Shown here in pieces: positions 6,786 to 14,595 of a stretch of 14,873 bases of DNA. A program made the translations under genes and the position numbers. The notes beneath the pieces are model-generated. The model worked only from the letters and a program-made list of their open reading frames with translations, had not been told where the DNA came from and did no database searches. This DNA comes from Fusobacterium sp. (GTDB taxonomy: Bacteria; Fusobacteriota; Fusobacteriia; Fusobacteriales; Fusobacteriaceae): contig JAGYHM010000019.1 in assembly GCA_018457305.1 (NCBI GenBank), positions 1-14,873 on the forward strand, in the 5' to 3' direction. Every line of letters begins with the position of its first letter. Positions within the stretch are counted from its first letter, which is position 1.

Positions 6786-8318
6786 TTATTTCACAAATAA
6801 TTTTGGATTTACTATATAGTAATCTCCTGAATAAGGTCTGTAATCTTTTAATCTTTCTGACACTCCTATATTCCATTCAGGGTCAACTAAGAATAAAATT
6901 GGTAAATCTTTATAAATTTCTCCTTGAATTTCTTTTGCAATTTTTGTAACTTCAGCTTCATCATTTATTGTAGCTAATTTATCTAATAAAGCATCAACTT
7001 CTTTAGAAGAATAGTCAACCATATTTTTAGAACCTTTAGTTCTAAAAAATTGATTTAAGAAATATACTGGGTCTCCTGTTGGAGCAGAATGTTGAGCATA
7101 TAAAATTATATCAAAGTTTCCTTTTTTAGCTTCTGCATCTATATTATCTACTATATTTGTTTTAGCTTCTATTCCTAAATCTTTTAATTGAGAAACCATA
7201 ATTTGCATTATAACTTTTAAATCTGGTCTGCTGTTATAAGTTAATAAATCTAAACTTAAAACTTTTCCATCTTTTTCTCTTAGACCTTTATCATTTAACT
7301 TCCAACCATCTTTTTCTAAAATTTCTTTTGCTTTTTCTAAATTATATTCAACTTTTATATCTCCAGCAAATGGAAAATATTGAGCAAATAATCCATTTGC
7401 AATTCTTCCACCTTTTAATGCTTTGATATAATCTTCTCTGTTAAGTCCAAAATTAAGTGCTTCTTTAACAGCAGCTTCTTGTTTTATAATTCCAAAATAT
7501 TGATAACCTGCATCAATTTTTTCAACTGTTTTTCCAGCGTCTTTTAATTCTTTTGCTATTTCAGGAGTGATACCGAAAACCATATCTAATTCTCCACTTT
7601 CAAAAGCTAATTTTAAAGAACTTAAATCTTTGAATGCTTTAATAATAACTTTTTCTCTTTTTTCATTGTCTTCATAATATTTATTTGGAACTAAGTCTAA
7701 TGATACACCTGGTTCAAATTTTTCAATAACATAAGGACCTGTGAAAACATAATTAGAATCTACTTTTTTGAAAATAATATTTGTCCATTCAGTTAAAAAT
7801 GCTTTTAAGTTTTGAATTTCTCTTTCAGTTGTTACTTTTACTTTATAGTCATCAATTTTTTCAAATTTAACTTTTCCACCAGTTGCATTTGATAAAGGAT
7901 TTTCTTCTATAATAGTATTTAAAGACCAAGCCAAAGCATCTGCATTAACTTCAGTTCCGTCAGAAAATTTAACACCTTTGTTTAAGTCCATTTCCCAAAC
8001 TAAACCATCTTTTTTAGAAACTTTATCTACATATCTTGAAACAAGTTTTCCTTCTTCATTTAATTTATAAACTGTTTCAGAAAGTCCATGAGTAGTTAAA
8101 GACCAAGGAGTTCCACCCTTAGTTGGCTCTATTGCTCCAACAACCCAAGTTTGTCCTACCATAATAGGCTTTTCAACTTTTTCTTCTACCTTCACAGTAG
8201 TTTCTGCTTTCTTTTCTTCTTTTTGTCCACAAGCAACAAAAATAGCCATTGTAAATGCAAGAAGTAATAACGATTTTAATACTTTTTTCATAACAAATTT
8301 ATATGATACTCTTATCAT
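6786..8318 (-). CDS. Solute-binding lipoprotein, family 5 (peptide/nickel ABC importer)
   Basis: The extracytoplasmic receptor that captures the substrate, a peptide or metal complex, for the permease/ATPase genes downstream. The ATG at 8318 is chosen because AAAGGAGG (8323-8330) lies four bases before it; the next Met (residue 10) has no such site. A signal peptide runs to residue 29 (Lys at 7, 11, 12, 15; hydrophobic 16-28). The lipobox FVAC puts the lipidated Cys at 30. The mature part begins with a Lys/Glu-rich linker. Family 5 signs include LNKGVKFSDGTEVNADALAWSL (written here as LNKGVKFSDGTEV then NADALAWSL, about 116-137), TGPYVIEKF and FESGELDMVFG. Length 510 is usual. Peptide versus nickel cannot be decided from sequence. 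As first gene it has its own promoter, and a hairpin element follows it. Confidence 0.92.
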   Translation of the reverse strand: MIRVSYKFVMKKVLKSLLLLAFTMAIFVACGQKEEKKAETTVKVEEKVEKPIMVGQTWVVGAIEPTKGGTPWSLTTHGLSETVYKLNEEGKLVSRYVDKVSKKDGLVWEMDLNKGVKFSDGTEVNADALAWSLNTIIEENPLSNATGGKVKFEKIDDYKVKVTTEREIQNLKAFLTEWTNIIFKKVDSNYVFTGPYVIEKFEPGVSLDLVPNKYYEDNEKREKVIIKAFKDLSSLKLAFESGELDMVFGITPEIAKELKDAGKTVEKIDAGYQYFGIIKQEAAVKEALNFGLNREDYIKALKGGRIANGLFAQYFPFAGDIKVEYNLEKAKEILEKDGWKLNDKGLREKDGKVLSLDLLTYNSRPDLKVIMQIMVSQLKDLGIEAKTNIVDNIDAEAKKGNFDIILYAQHSAPTGDPVYFLNQFFRTKGSKNMVDYSSKEVDALLDKLATINDEAEVTKIAKEIQGEIYKDLPILFLVDPEWNIGVSERLKDYRPYSGDYYIVNPKLFVK

Positions 8319-8347
8319 ATATCCTCCTTTTAAATTATATTAAGTTT

Positions 8348-8356
8348 ATTATAACA
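8348..8356 (-). promoter_or_regulatory. Extended -10 promoter of the importer operon
   Basis: On the (-) strand TGTTATAAT is a full extended -10: TG at 8356-8355 and TATAAT at 8353-8348. The -35 region is weak (TTTTAG, 8376-8371, spacer 17). Predicted start is near 8341, giving a short leader to the GGAGG site. Confidence 0.65.
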
Positions 8357-8452
8357 TTTTATCTTGAAAACTAAAAGAAAAATATTTTTATAGATAAATT
8401 AAATTATTTCAAAATTTATTTTTATATGCTTTATAAAATAATATTGCTGAAT

Positions 8453-8518
8453 AAAAAAAGTGGGCGACTGCGTTTCACTGTCGCCCACTCTCGTGGGGGC
8501 TACGCCCCCAATACCCCC
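8453..8518 (-). terminator. Palindromic element D acting as intrinsic terminator
   Basis: Read on (+), GTGGGCGAC (8460-8468) and GTCGCCCAC (8480-8488) form a perfect 9-bp stem. GGGGGC-TAC-GCCCCC (8495-8509) and a second C5 (8514-8518) with A5 follow, the same plan as the other element copies. Read on (-), the order is reversed, and the 9-bp stem runs straight into T7 (8459-8453). That is a textbook terminator 30-90 bases after the small antitoxin-like gene. It also insulates the importer promoter. Its repeat identity is secure; termination is predicted. Confidence 0.72.
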
Positions 8519-8548
8519 AAAAATTATTTTTATAAAATTTAATATTTT

Positions 8549-8809
8549 TCATAGTTTTATTATCTCTCTTTTGGCTATTTCTAAATCTTCATCAGTCAGA
8601 GAATTAAGGAAATCAATAATTTCTTTTTCTTCTTCCTCATCACAATACGGAACATTTGACATTTTAAACATAAAATCTTGTTTTTTTATTTTAATTTCTC
8701 TTTCAACTGCCTCTCTAATAAAATCAGAATAAGATATATTAAATATTTCAGATATTTTTTTTATATCTAAAATTGTATTTTCTTGAAATTTAACACTCAT
8801 TGTTTTCAT
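8549..8809 (-). CDS. Small ribbon-helix-helix antitoxin-like DNA-binding protein
   Basis: An 86-residue protein. MSVKFQE (4-10) looks like the N-terminal strand, followed by helices at about 11-23 and 27-40, with ISYSDFIREAVEREI as the second helix. This is the ribbon-helix-helix pattern of RelB/ParD-like antitoxins and small repressors. The C-terminal half is acidic (CDEEEEKEIIDFLNS, then LTDEDLEIAKREI), as in antitoxin tails that wrap a toxin. AGGAGG (8815-8820) five bases before the ATG supports the start. No toxin reading frame follows: after the stop come AT-rich DNA and element D. Upstream is the SNF2 gene, same strand, 98 bases away. It may be an orphan antitoxin or a stand-alone regulator. 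A nested palindrome upstream is a plausible autoregulatory operator. Exact family is uncertain. Confidence 0.7.
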   Translation of the reverse strand: MKTMSVKFQENTILDIKKISEIFNISYSDFIREAVEREIKIKKQDFMFKMSNVPYCDEEEEKEIIDFLNSLTDEDLEIAKREIIKL

Positions 8810-8845
8810 AATTTCCTCCTATTAAAACATTTTCTATATTATTAT

Positions 8846-8889
8846 ATTATCGTATTACCATAATATATTGTACAATTTTTATGGTAATA
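8846..8889 (-). promoter_or_regulatory. Nested palindromic operator and candidate promoter of the antitoxin-like gene
   Basis: Perfect 11-bp arms TATTACCATAA (8853-8863) and TTATGGTAATA (8879-8889) enclose another perfect palindrome, ATTGTACAAT (8867-8876), with almost the same centre. On the (-) strand TTGTAC (8875-8870), 18 bases, then GATAAT (8851-8846) could be the promoter, so bound protein would cover the polymerase site. No T-run follows, so it is not a terminator for the SNF2 gene. Confidence 0.55.
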
Positions 8890-8907
8890 TTTCAAGGTTT
8901 CATAAAT

Positions 8908-11900
8908 TTATATTTTAAATAAATCTAAAAGTTCATCTTTTGTTAAGCTAGCAAAATTTCCACTTGAATTTTCAACAAAAGTATCACTTAGATTTTTCTT
9001 TTTTTCTTGAAGAAACAAAATTTTCTCTTCAATTGTATTTTTTGTAATTAAATTGAATACTTGAACCTTATTTTCTTGTCCTATTCTGTAAGCTCTATCT
9101 GTTGCTTGATTTTGAGCAGAAATATTCCACCAAGGATCTATATGAATAACAACACTAGCCTTAGTTAAATTTAGTCCTGTTCCTCCAGCTTTTAATGAAA
9201 TTAAAAATAAAGGGACATCTTCATTTTGAAATTCATTTACCATTTGATTTCTTTTTTCTTTAGGAGTTTTTCCAGTCAATAATAAATGAGAAATTTTTTC
9301 TTTCTGACACTCTTCTATAATTAAATCCAAAACTGTTGTAAAAGAAGAAAATAAAATTATCTTTTGCTTATTTTCTATACTATGTTTAATTAAATCTATA
9401 CAGGAATTAATTTTTGAAGAGGTAGCAGTGATATTTTCATAAACTAATCTCTGGTCTATACAAAGTTGTCTTAATTTAGTGAGCATAGCCAAAATTTCTA
9501 TCTTATTATTAGATTCAGATATTTTTTCTCCCAGTTGTTTTTGTATTAATATTAAATTTGATTCATAAACTTTTTTCTCTTCACTAGATAATTCTACAAA
9601 ATATGTTTCTTCTATTTTTTCAGGCAATTCAGTTAAAACATCTTGTTTTATTCTTCTCAAAATAAAAGGCTCCAACATTTTCTTTAATCTTTTTGTAATT
9701 TTATTATCATTATTTAGGACTATTGGTTTTTCATAATTTTTAGAAAAATATTCATAGTTAAATAAATAGTTCGGCATCAAAAAATCAAAAATAGACCAGA
9801 TTTCTGCCAAATTATTTTCTATCGGAGTTCCACTTAAGGCTATTCTATTGTTAGAAACAAGTTTTTTAACAGTACGAGCCACTTTTGTTTTATGAGTTTT
9901 AATATATTGAGCTTCATCCAATATAATAGTATCAAAAGATATATTTTCATATTTATCTATATCTCTTTTCAAATAATCATAGGAAGTAATAATAATTTCG
10001 TCTTTAATATTAGCTATTTTTTCAAATCTATTTTTCTTATCTCCATAAATCAAAGTTATTTTTAAATCTGAATTAAACTTTTTAAATTCATTTTCCCAAT
10101 TTAAAATAAGTGAAGCGGGAGTAATAATTATACTTGGCTTATCACAATTAAATTTTTCTGAATTTTTAATAGTTTCCAAATAAGAAATTACTTGCAAAGT
10201 TTTTCCAAGTCCCATATCATCAGCAAGAATACCAGAAAGATTCATAGCTCTTAATTTTAAAAGCCATTCAACACCTGATATCTGATAAGACCTTAAAATA
10301 TTTTTATATTTAGGTAAAATTTCTATTTTATTTTCTTTAAATAAATCATCAAATTTTTTATCGGCTTCTAAATTTATATATTCATCAGACAGAGTTGAAA
10401 GTTGGTACATTCTTTGCATAGGCAATTTTATTTTCTTTTTTTTGAGCTCAGTATCTCTAATATCCAAATCCTTAACAAGATTATCTATAAATTCAAGCTG
10501 TTCTACATCTAATAAAATAGTTTCACCATTTTTTAATCTATAATATTTTTTCTTTTGTCTATACTGATTTAAAAAATCTAAAAGTTCTCCATTTTCTAAA
10601 TCTGTTGAAGCAAAATTTATTTCTAAAAGATTTGATGCAACTTTTACACCAACAGAAAGATTAACTCTTCTTTTGATATTCATATTTTTAATTGATGAAC
10701 TAAAAAATATTTCAGAATATTTCTTTATCGTAGTCAAAGTTTCATTAAAAAATTTATCTACTAATTTATTATTATCTAATATAAATACTTCTGAAATTTT
10801 ATTTTTTTCTTCTAAGGAATTAAAGATATTAGAGCTAAAACTTTTTAAAATATCAACTAAAATTTTTAAATTTAAACTAATATACTCTTTCTCATAAGAT
10901 AATTTTATAATTAAATTTTCATCTTGGTCTAAGTCTAAATATATTTGTGGCATAAAATTTTCATATTCTTCTATAAAATTTAAAATATTATCAGAAATTT
11001 TAATATTTTCTAATTTATTATTTAATAAAAATAAAATCTCTTTTATATCTTCTTTACTAAAAAGAGAAGGTGAATGATAAAGTTTATTATACAACTTTAT
11101 TTCATGAAAATTCAAACTCATATATACAAAAGTTCTTAAGTTCTCATCAAACATATAAATTCTCTTATTTGTTATATAAAACTTTTGATATTCTCCAAAA
11201 TTTTCTTTTAACTCATCTTCTAAATCATAATATCTAAATTTAGATTTTTTTCTAGCTTTAAATTTTTTACTAAATTTATTTTTTAAAGTCAAAATATAAT
11301 TATTTTTGTAAGGAGTCATATCTAATTCAATTTCAAAATCTTGCTCCATAAATTTTATCTCAGTTAAATTTTCTTGATAAAGTTCATATATCTCATCTAA
11401 AATATATTCGTTAATATAAATATGTTCTCCAGAAATATGCTCTCTATTTCTCTTTAAAAAATCAATTTGAACTTTCCCAAATTCTGTAAAATTTTCGTAA
11501 TTCATATTTACTTTTAAATTCTTTCCAAAAGATTTTATTGAATTATTTTCTAGGGGCACAAATAAATTATTTTCAATATTTTTTAAAAAATATAATTTTT
11601 CGTTTCCTATTTTAAATCTTATATAGAGATGAAGCTCTGAGTCATCAAAATATTCTTGAAGCTCAAGGCAAGGATAAAGTTCAATAAAATTTTCTTTTTC
11701 TGAATTTATATCTTCTAAAATTTCATTTTGAATTAAGTTTTTAAGCCAAGATTTAGAAGAAGATAATTTACTACTTATATAAAGATTTTCACTTGTTTTT
11801 TCAAAAAATACATTGGGATTTTCTGAATTTTCATCTTTAAAATAAAAAGGTGGCTCTATTTCATTTTCAACACAATATTTTGCAAGCATCCACACATGTG

Positions 11901-12168
11901 CACAAGGGTCATATGGAGCATGAAATTTGCAATCACAATAACTTGAAATATAAGTTCCATCCTCTTTTGAACTTATAATAGGATTATTTTCATAACCATA
12001 CATAAAAGTTGTAGCTCTGTAAACAATTCTCGTTTTATTAATTGTATTTACACTGAGTTCTGCTAAAAAATCTTTAAACTCAGAAAAATGTTTTTTAGCA
12101 TGAGCAAAATTTCTTGAGTAATCTTTATTTGCATATATATTTTCTAAACTTTCTAAATTAAATTTCAT
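8908..12168 (-). CDS. SWIM-domain SNF2-family DNA helicase/translocase
   Basis: A 1086-residue superfamily 2 ATP-dependent DNA translocase of the bacterial Snf2/HepA-like class with an N-terminal SWIM zinc finger. The finger is Cys78-x-Cys80, Cys89-x-His91 within CDCKFHAPYDPCAH, a motif that binds DNA or protein. A long, poorly recognisable region follows to about residue 610. The motor has motif I DDMGLGKT (about 650), Ia TPASLILNW, II DEAQ (about 750), III ALSGTPIENNLAEIWS, then LISLKAGGTGLNLT (V) and QATDRAYRIGQ (VI, about 1020). All expected motifs are present, so it should be active. ATG 12168 is preferred because AAGAGG lies ten bases before it; a TTG at 12189 also opens the frame but has no ribosome site. 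Its exact role, such as repair or removal of stalled polymerase, is not evident from context. Confidence 0.93.
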   Translation of the reverse strand: MKFNLESLENIYANKDYSRNFAHAKKHFSEFKDFLAELSVNTINKTRIVYRATTFMYGYENNPIISSKEDGTYISSYCDCKFHAPYDPCAHVWMLAKYCVENEIEPPFYFKDENSENPNVFFEKTSENLYISSKLSSSKSWLKNLIQNEILEDINSEKENFIELYPCLELQEYFDDSELHLYIRFKIGNEKLYFLKNIENNLFVPLENNSIKSFGKNLKVNMNYENFTEFGKVQIDFLKRNREHISGEHIYINEYILDEIYELYQENLTEIKFMEQDFEIELDMTPYKNNYILTLKNKFSKKFKARKKSKFRYYDLEDELKENFGEYQKFYITNKRIYMFDENLRTFVYMSLNFHEIKLYNKLYHSPSLFSKEDIKEILFLLNNKLENIKISDNILNFIEEYENFMPQIYLDLDQDENLIIKLSYEKEYISLNLKILVDILKSFSSNIFNSLEEKNKISEVFILDNNKLVDKFFNETLTTIKKYSEIFFSSSIKNMNIKRRVNLSVGVKVASNLLEINFASTDLENGELLDFLNQYRQKKKYYRLKNGETILLDVEQLEFIDNLVKDLDIRDTELKKKKIKLPMQRMYQLSTLSDEYINLEADKKFDDLFKENKIEILPKYKNILRSYQISGVEWLLKLRAMNLSGILADDMGLGKTLQVISYLETIKNSEKFNCDKPSIIITPASLILNWENEFKKFNSDLKITLIYGDKKNRFEKIANIKDEIIITSYDYLKRDIDKYENISFDTIILDEAQYIKTHKTKVARTVKKLVSNNRIALSGTPIENNLAEIWSIFDFLMPNYLFNYEYFSKNYEKPIVLNNDNKITKRLKKMLEPFILRRIKQDVLTELPEKIEETYFVELSSEEKKVYESNLILIQKQLGEKISESNNKIEILAMLTKLRQLCIDQRLVYENITATSSKINSCIDLIKHSIENKQKIILFSSFTTVLDLIIEECQKEKISHLLLTGKTPKEKRNQMVNEFQNEDVPLFLISLKAGGTGLNLTKASVVIHIDPWWNISAQNQATDRAYRIGQENKVQVFNLITKNTIEEKILFLQEKKKNLSDTFVENSSGNFASLTKDELLDLFKI

Positions 12169-12212
12169 AATATTTTTTCCTCTTCTCAACTAATAAATTT
12201 TTTTCTTAATTT

Positions 12213-12221
12213 ATTATATCA
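12213..12221 (-). promoter_or_regulatory. Extended -10 promoter of the SNF2 gene
   Basis: TGATATAAT on the (-) strand (TG 12221-12220, TATAAT 12218-12213) is a perfect extended -10. The -35 position falls inside the rml terminator stem and is weak (TATTCA, 12241-12236). Transcription would start near 12206. Confidence 0.6.
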
Positions 12222-12225
12222 TATC

Positions 12226-12255
12226 AAAAAAGCTCTGAATATAAAATCCAGAACT
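12226..12255 (-). terminator. Intrinsic terminator of rmlAB
   Basis: On the (-) strand AGTTCTG (12255-12249), an 11-base AT-rich loop, CAGAGCT (12237-12231) with one G-T pair, then T6 (12231-12226 including the last stem base). It begins 17 bases after the rmlB stop. An almost identical 30-base copy sits upstream of rmlA at 14464-14493. Confidence 0.8.
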
Positions 12256-12272
12256 TTTTTTTAATTATTTCT

Positions 12273-13538
12273 CTATTTATTCCCATACATCATATCATAA
12301 TATTTTTGATAATCTCCCGACACAACTTCTCTCACCCAAGCTTGATTATCTAAATACCATTTTACTGTTTTCTTTATTCCAGTTTCAAAATCAGTTTCGG
12401 GATACCAACCTAATTCTTTTGCAATTTTAGAAGAATCTATTGCATATCTCATATCGTGTCCCAATCTATCTTGAACATAAGAAATTAAATCGTAATTAAC
12501 TTTTTCTATATCTATTTTTAAAATTTTCTTATAATTTTCGTTCTTTAAAATTTCTTCTCTTAAAGTATCAATAATTAGTTTCACTATATTTATATTTTGT
12601 TCTTCATTAAAGCCACCAATATTATAAATTTCTTGAACTGGTGCTTTTCTCAAAACTAAATCTATTCCCTTACAATGATCTTCAACATAAAGCCAATCTC
12701 TTACATTATCTCCCCTTCCATAAACTGGAATTTTTTTACCTTCTAAAATATTTTTTATAACTAAGGGAATCAATTTTTCAGGAAAATGGTAAGGTCCATA
12801 ATTATTTGAACATCTAGTTATATTTATAGGTAGCTTATAAGTCTCTCCATAAGCAATTACTATATGGTCTGCCCCAGTTTTAGATGCTGAATAAGGAGAT
12901 CTTGGATCTAATGGAGTTTTTTCTGTAAAGAATTTATCTCCGTAAGTTTTTAAATTTTTTCTATCTTTTAATACTTTTTTTAGTTCTTCATTATCTAATT
13001 TTAAAGCTATTGCTTCATCATAATCTTTCGTAAGACTTCCATAGACTTCATCAGTAGAAACTTGTAAATATTTAACACCATCTTTATAAACAGGATATCC
13101 ATTCTCATCTTTTGAAATAGTCCATGCTTTTTTTGCATTTTCCAATAAATTTTGTGTCCCCAGTATATTTGTTTCTAAAAATACTTGTGGATTTTCAATA
13201 GCTCTATCAACATGAGATTCTGCAGCAAAATTTACAACATAATCTATTTCATTTTCTTTGAAAATTCTCTCTATTTCATTCTTATCACAGATATTAACTT
13301 TTTCAAATTTTACATTTTCATTTTTTAATTCTTCTTTTATTGTCCCTAGATTTCCAGCATAAGTTAAAGCATCTACTACCACAACTTTTATTTCTTCTTC
13401 TATTTCTTTTTTTTCATATCCAAGAAAATTATAAAATGATTTTTGTTTCGGGGTTTGGGGCACATATTTTTTCAATATATATTTTAAAAAATTTGCTCCA
13501 ATAAATCCTGCTGCTCCTGTCACTAAATATGTTTTCAT
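12273..13538 (-). CDS. rmlB: dTDP-glucose 4,6-dehydratase
   Basis: Converts dTDP-glucose to dTDP-4-keto-6-deoxyglucose in the cytoplasm, the second step of dTDP-rhamnose and related sugar synthesis for surface polysaccharide. Extended short-chain dehydrogenase: NAD-binding GAAGFIG (8-14), [12 protein letters not shown] (103-114), STDEVYG with catalytic Thr162-Asp163-Glu164, YSASK with Tyr216 and Lys220, and [17 protein letters not shown]. At 421 residues it is longer than the usual 315-360. Extra sequence lies at about 26-48 (after ILKKY, before [14 protein letters not shown]), at about 172-200, and near the C-terminus. The first extra block contains CCCCAAACCCC on the gene strand and may be an eroded palindromic insert. 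The ATG overlaps the TGA of rmlA by four bases, with AGGAGA (13545-13550) upstream, so the pair is translationally coupled. Confidence 0.94.
   Translation of the reverse strand: MKTYLVTGAAGFIGANFLKYILKKYVPQTPKQKSFYNFLGYEKKEIEEEIKVVVVDALTYAGNLGTIKEELKNENVKFEKVNICDKNEIERIFKENEIDYVVNFAAESHVDRAIENPQVFLETNILGTQNLLENAKKAWTISKDENGYPVYKDGVKYLQVSTDEVYGSLTKDYDEAIALKLDNEELKKVLKDRKNLKTYGDKFFTEKTPLDPRSPYSASKTGADHIVIAYGETYKLPINITRCSNNYGPYHFPEKLIPLVIKNILEGKKIPVYGRGDNVRDWLYVEDHCKGIDLVLRKAPVQEIYNIGGFNEEQNINIVKLIIDTLREEILKNENYKKILKIDIEKVNYDLISYVQDRLGHDMRYAIDSSKIAKELGWYPETDFETGIKKTVKWYLDNQAWVREVVSGDYQKYYDMMYGNK
13395..13463 (-). repeat. Possible eroded palindromic insert in rmlB
   Basis: The unusual residues 26-48 of RmlB are coded here. 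On the gene strand GTGCCCCAAACCCCGAAAC matches the shared end of the other elements: C-run, AA, C-run, A-run. It gives VPQTPKQKS, compared with VQTPKIKS at the end of the ATPase insert. No hairpins remain, so this is tentative. Confidence 0.35.
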
Positions 13539-14404
13539 ATTTCTTCTCCTATTTCCATAAGATATTTTCCGTAAGGAGTTTTTAAAAGTGGTTCTGCCAA
13601 CTTATGTAATTGCTCCTTATTTATCCAGCCTTTTCTATATGCAATTTCTTCCAAACAAGCCACATAATGTCCTTGTCTTTCTTGAATTGTCTCAATAAAA
13701 TTTGAAGCCTGTAATAAATTTTTATGTGTTCCTGTGTCAAGCCAAGCAAAACCTCTTCCAAGCAAATTAACTTTTAATTTTTTTTCTTCTAAATATAATT
13801 TATTTATATCTGTAATTTCTAATTCTCTTCTAGCACTAGGCTCAATTACTTTTGCTTTTTTTATTACTGTATTATCATAAAAATATAAACCGGGGATTGC
13901 ATATTTAGATTTTGGATTTTTTGGCTTTTCCTCTAAAGATATAACATTATTATCTTTATCAAATTCCACAACTCCATATTCACTAGGATTATTTACTAAA
14001 TATCCAAAAATTTCTGCTCCTTCTTTTATCTTAGAACATTTTTCTAAAATATTTGAAAAAGCATGTCCAAAGAAAATATTATCTCCCAAGATAAGACAAA
14101 CAGAATCATCACCAATAAATTCTTCTCCAATTAAAAAAGCCTCTGCTAATCCATTGGGAGCTTTTTGAATTTTATATTCAATTTTTAATCCAATTTGACT
14201 TCCATCTCCAAATAATTCAATAAAATCATTTATATCTCTTTCAGTTGAAATTATTAAAATTTCCTTTATATCTGCAAGCATTAAAACTGAAAGTGGATAA
14301 TATATCATTGGCTTATCATAAATTGGCAAAATTTGTTTTGATACACTTTTTGTAAGTGGATAAAGCCTCAGAGCAGAACCTCCAGCTAAAATAATTCCCT
14401 TCAT
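13535..14404 (-). CDS. rmlA: Glucose-1-phosphate thymidylyltransferase
   Basis: Joins dTTP and glucose-1-phosphate to give dTDP-glucose, the first step of dTDP-sugar synthesis; rmlB continues the pathway. The 289 residues match the family length. Motifs: GGSALRLYP (8-16), [16 protein letters not shown] (22-37), [10 protein letters not shown] (80-89), LGDNIFFG (106-113) with the metal-binding Asp, EEKP (158-161), GLYFYD (172-177), RRELEITD (192-199) and WLDTGTH (221-227). Oddities: the usual GGSGTRLYP reads GGSALRLYP, replacing the nucleotide-loop Thr with Leu, and the usual RGELEITD has Arg for Gly. AAAAGGAGA just upstream of the ATG supports the start. No rmlC or rmlD is visible; a broken insertion sequence lies upstream. 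Confidence 0.94.
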   Translation of the reverse strand: MKGIILAGGSALRLYPLTKSVSKQILPIYDKPMIYYPLSVLMLADIKEILIISTERDINDFIELFGDGSQIGLKIEYKIQKAPNGLAEAFLIGEEFIGDDSVCLILGDNIFFGHAFSNILEKCSKIKEGAEIFGYLVNNPSEYGVVEFDKDNNVISLEEKPKNPKSKYAIPGLYFYDNTVIKKAKVIEPSARRELEITDINKLYLEEKKLKVNLLGRGFAWLDTGTHKNLLQASNFIETIQERQGHYVACLEEIAYRKGWINKEQLHKLAEPLLKTPYGKYLMEIGEEI

Positions 14405-14414
14405 ATATTTCTCC

Positions 14415-14447
14415 TTTTATTTTTTTATTTTTATTTTTATTTTATCA
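14415..14447 (-). promoter_or_regulatory. rmlA leader: extended -10 and AT hexamer tract
   Basis: On the (-) strand TGATAAAAT (TG 14447-14446, TAAAAT 14444-14439) is a candidate extended -10 without a good -35. It is followed by AAATAA/AAATAAAA-type tandem units reaching to the AAGGAGA ribosome site. Confidence 0.45.
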
Positions 14448-14463
14448 TAATTTTCTTAAATAT

Positions 14464-14493
14464 AAAAAAGTTCTGAATATAAAATCCAGAACT
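14464..14493 (-). terminator. Second copy of the 30-base terminator, upstream of rmlA
   Basis: On the (-) strand AGTTCTG (14493-14487), AT loop, CAGAACT (14475-14469), then T6 (14469-14464 including the last stem base). It differs from the copy after rmlB at one base in 30. It would end a (-) transcript coming from the right, where only a broken (+) transposase now lies. On (+) the T-run is interrupted. Confidence 0.7.
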
Positions 14494-14513
14494 AATTTTA
14501 AAGGGTGTATACT

Positions 14514-14561
14514 AACTGGTGTTGGTGGATTAGTTCTCTAATCTACGTAACACCAGTTTTT
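14514..14561 (+). terminator. Long hairpin with T-run ahead of the ISL3-like gene
   Basis: AACTGGTGTT (14514-14523) pairs perfectly with AACACCAGTT (14549-14558). An inner stem continues with GATTAG (14528-14533), TTCT, CTAATC (14538-14543) and flanking pairs. T5 (14557-14561) follows. It probably stops outside transcription entering the insertion sequence, and may mark its left end. Confidence 0.65.
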
Positions 14562-14595
14562 AATTGCAAAAAAAAATGAAACAAATAAATTTTCC

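Noticed and set aside
6688..6876. 62-codon (-) open frame across element C and the end of the binding-protein gene
   Set aside because: It overlaps the well-supported binding-protein gene in another frame and has no family features.
325..8518. Scattered repeats as a CRISPR array
   Set aside because: Copies are kilobases apart, vary in orientation and length, have no regular spacers, and no cas genes are present.
8460..8732. 90-codon (+) open frame over element D and the antitoxin-like gene
   Set aside because: It starts in the repeat, has no ribosome site and runs antisense to a gene with a strong AGGAGG.
12168..12189. TTG at 12189 as start of the SNF2 gene
   Set aside because: The AAGAGG site lies downstream of it and fits the ATG at 12168.
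14514..14558. Long hairpin as a tRNA, T-box or riboswitch
   Set aside because: No anticodon or T-loop pattern and no T-box sequence; a single stem with a T-run fits a terminator.
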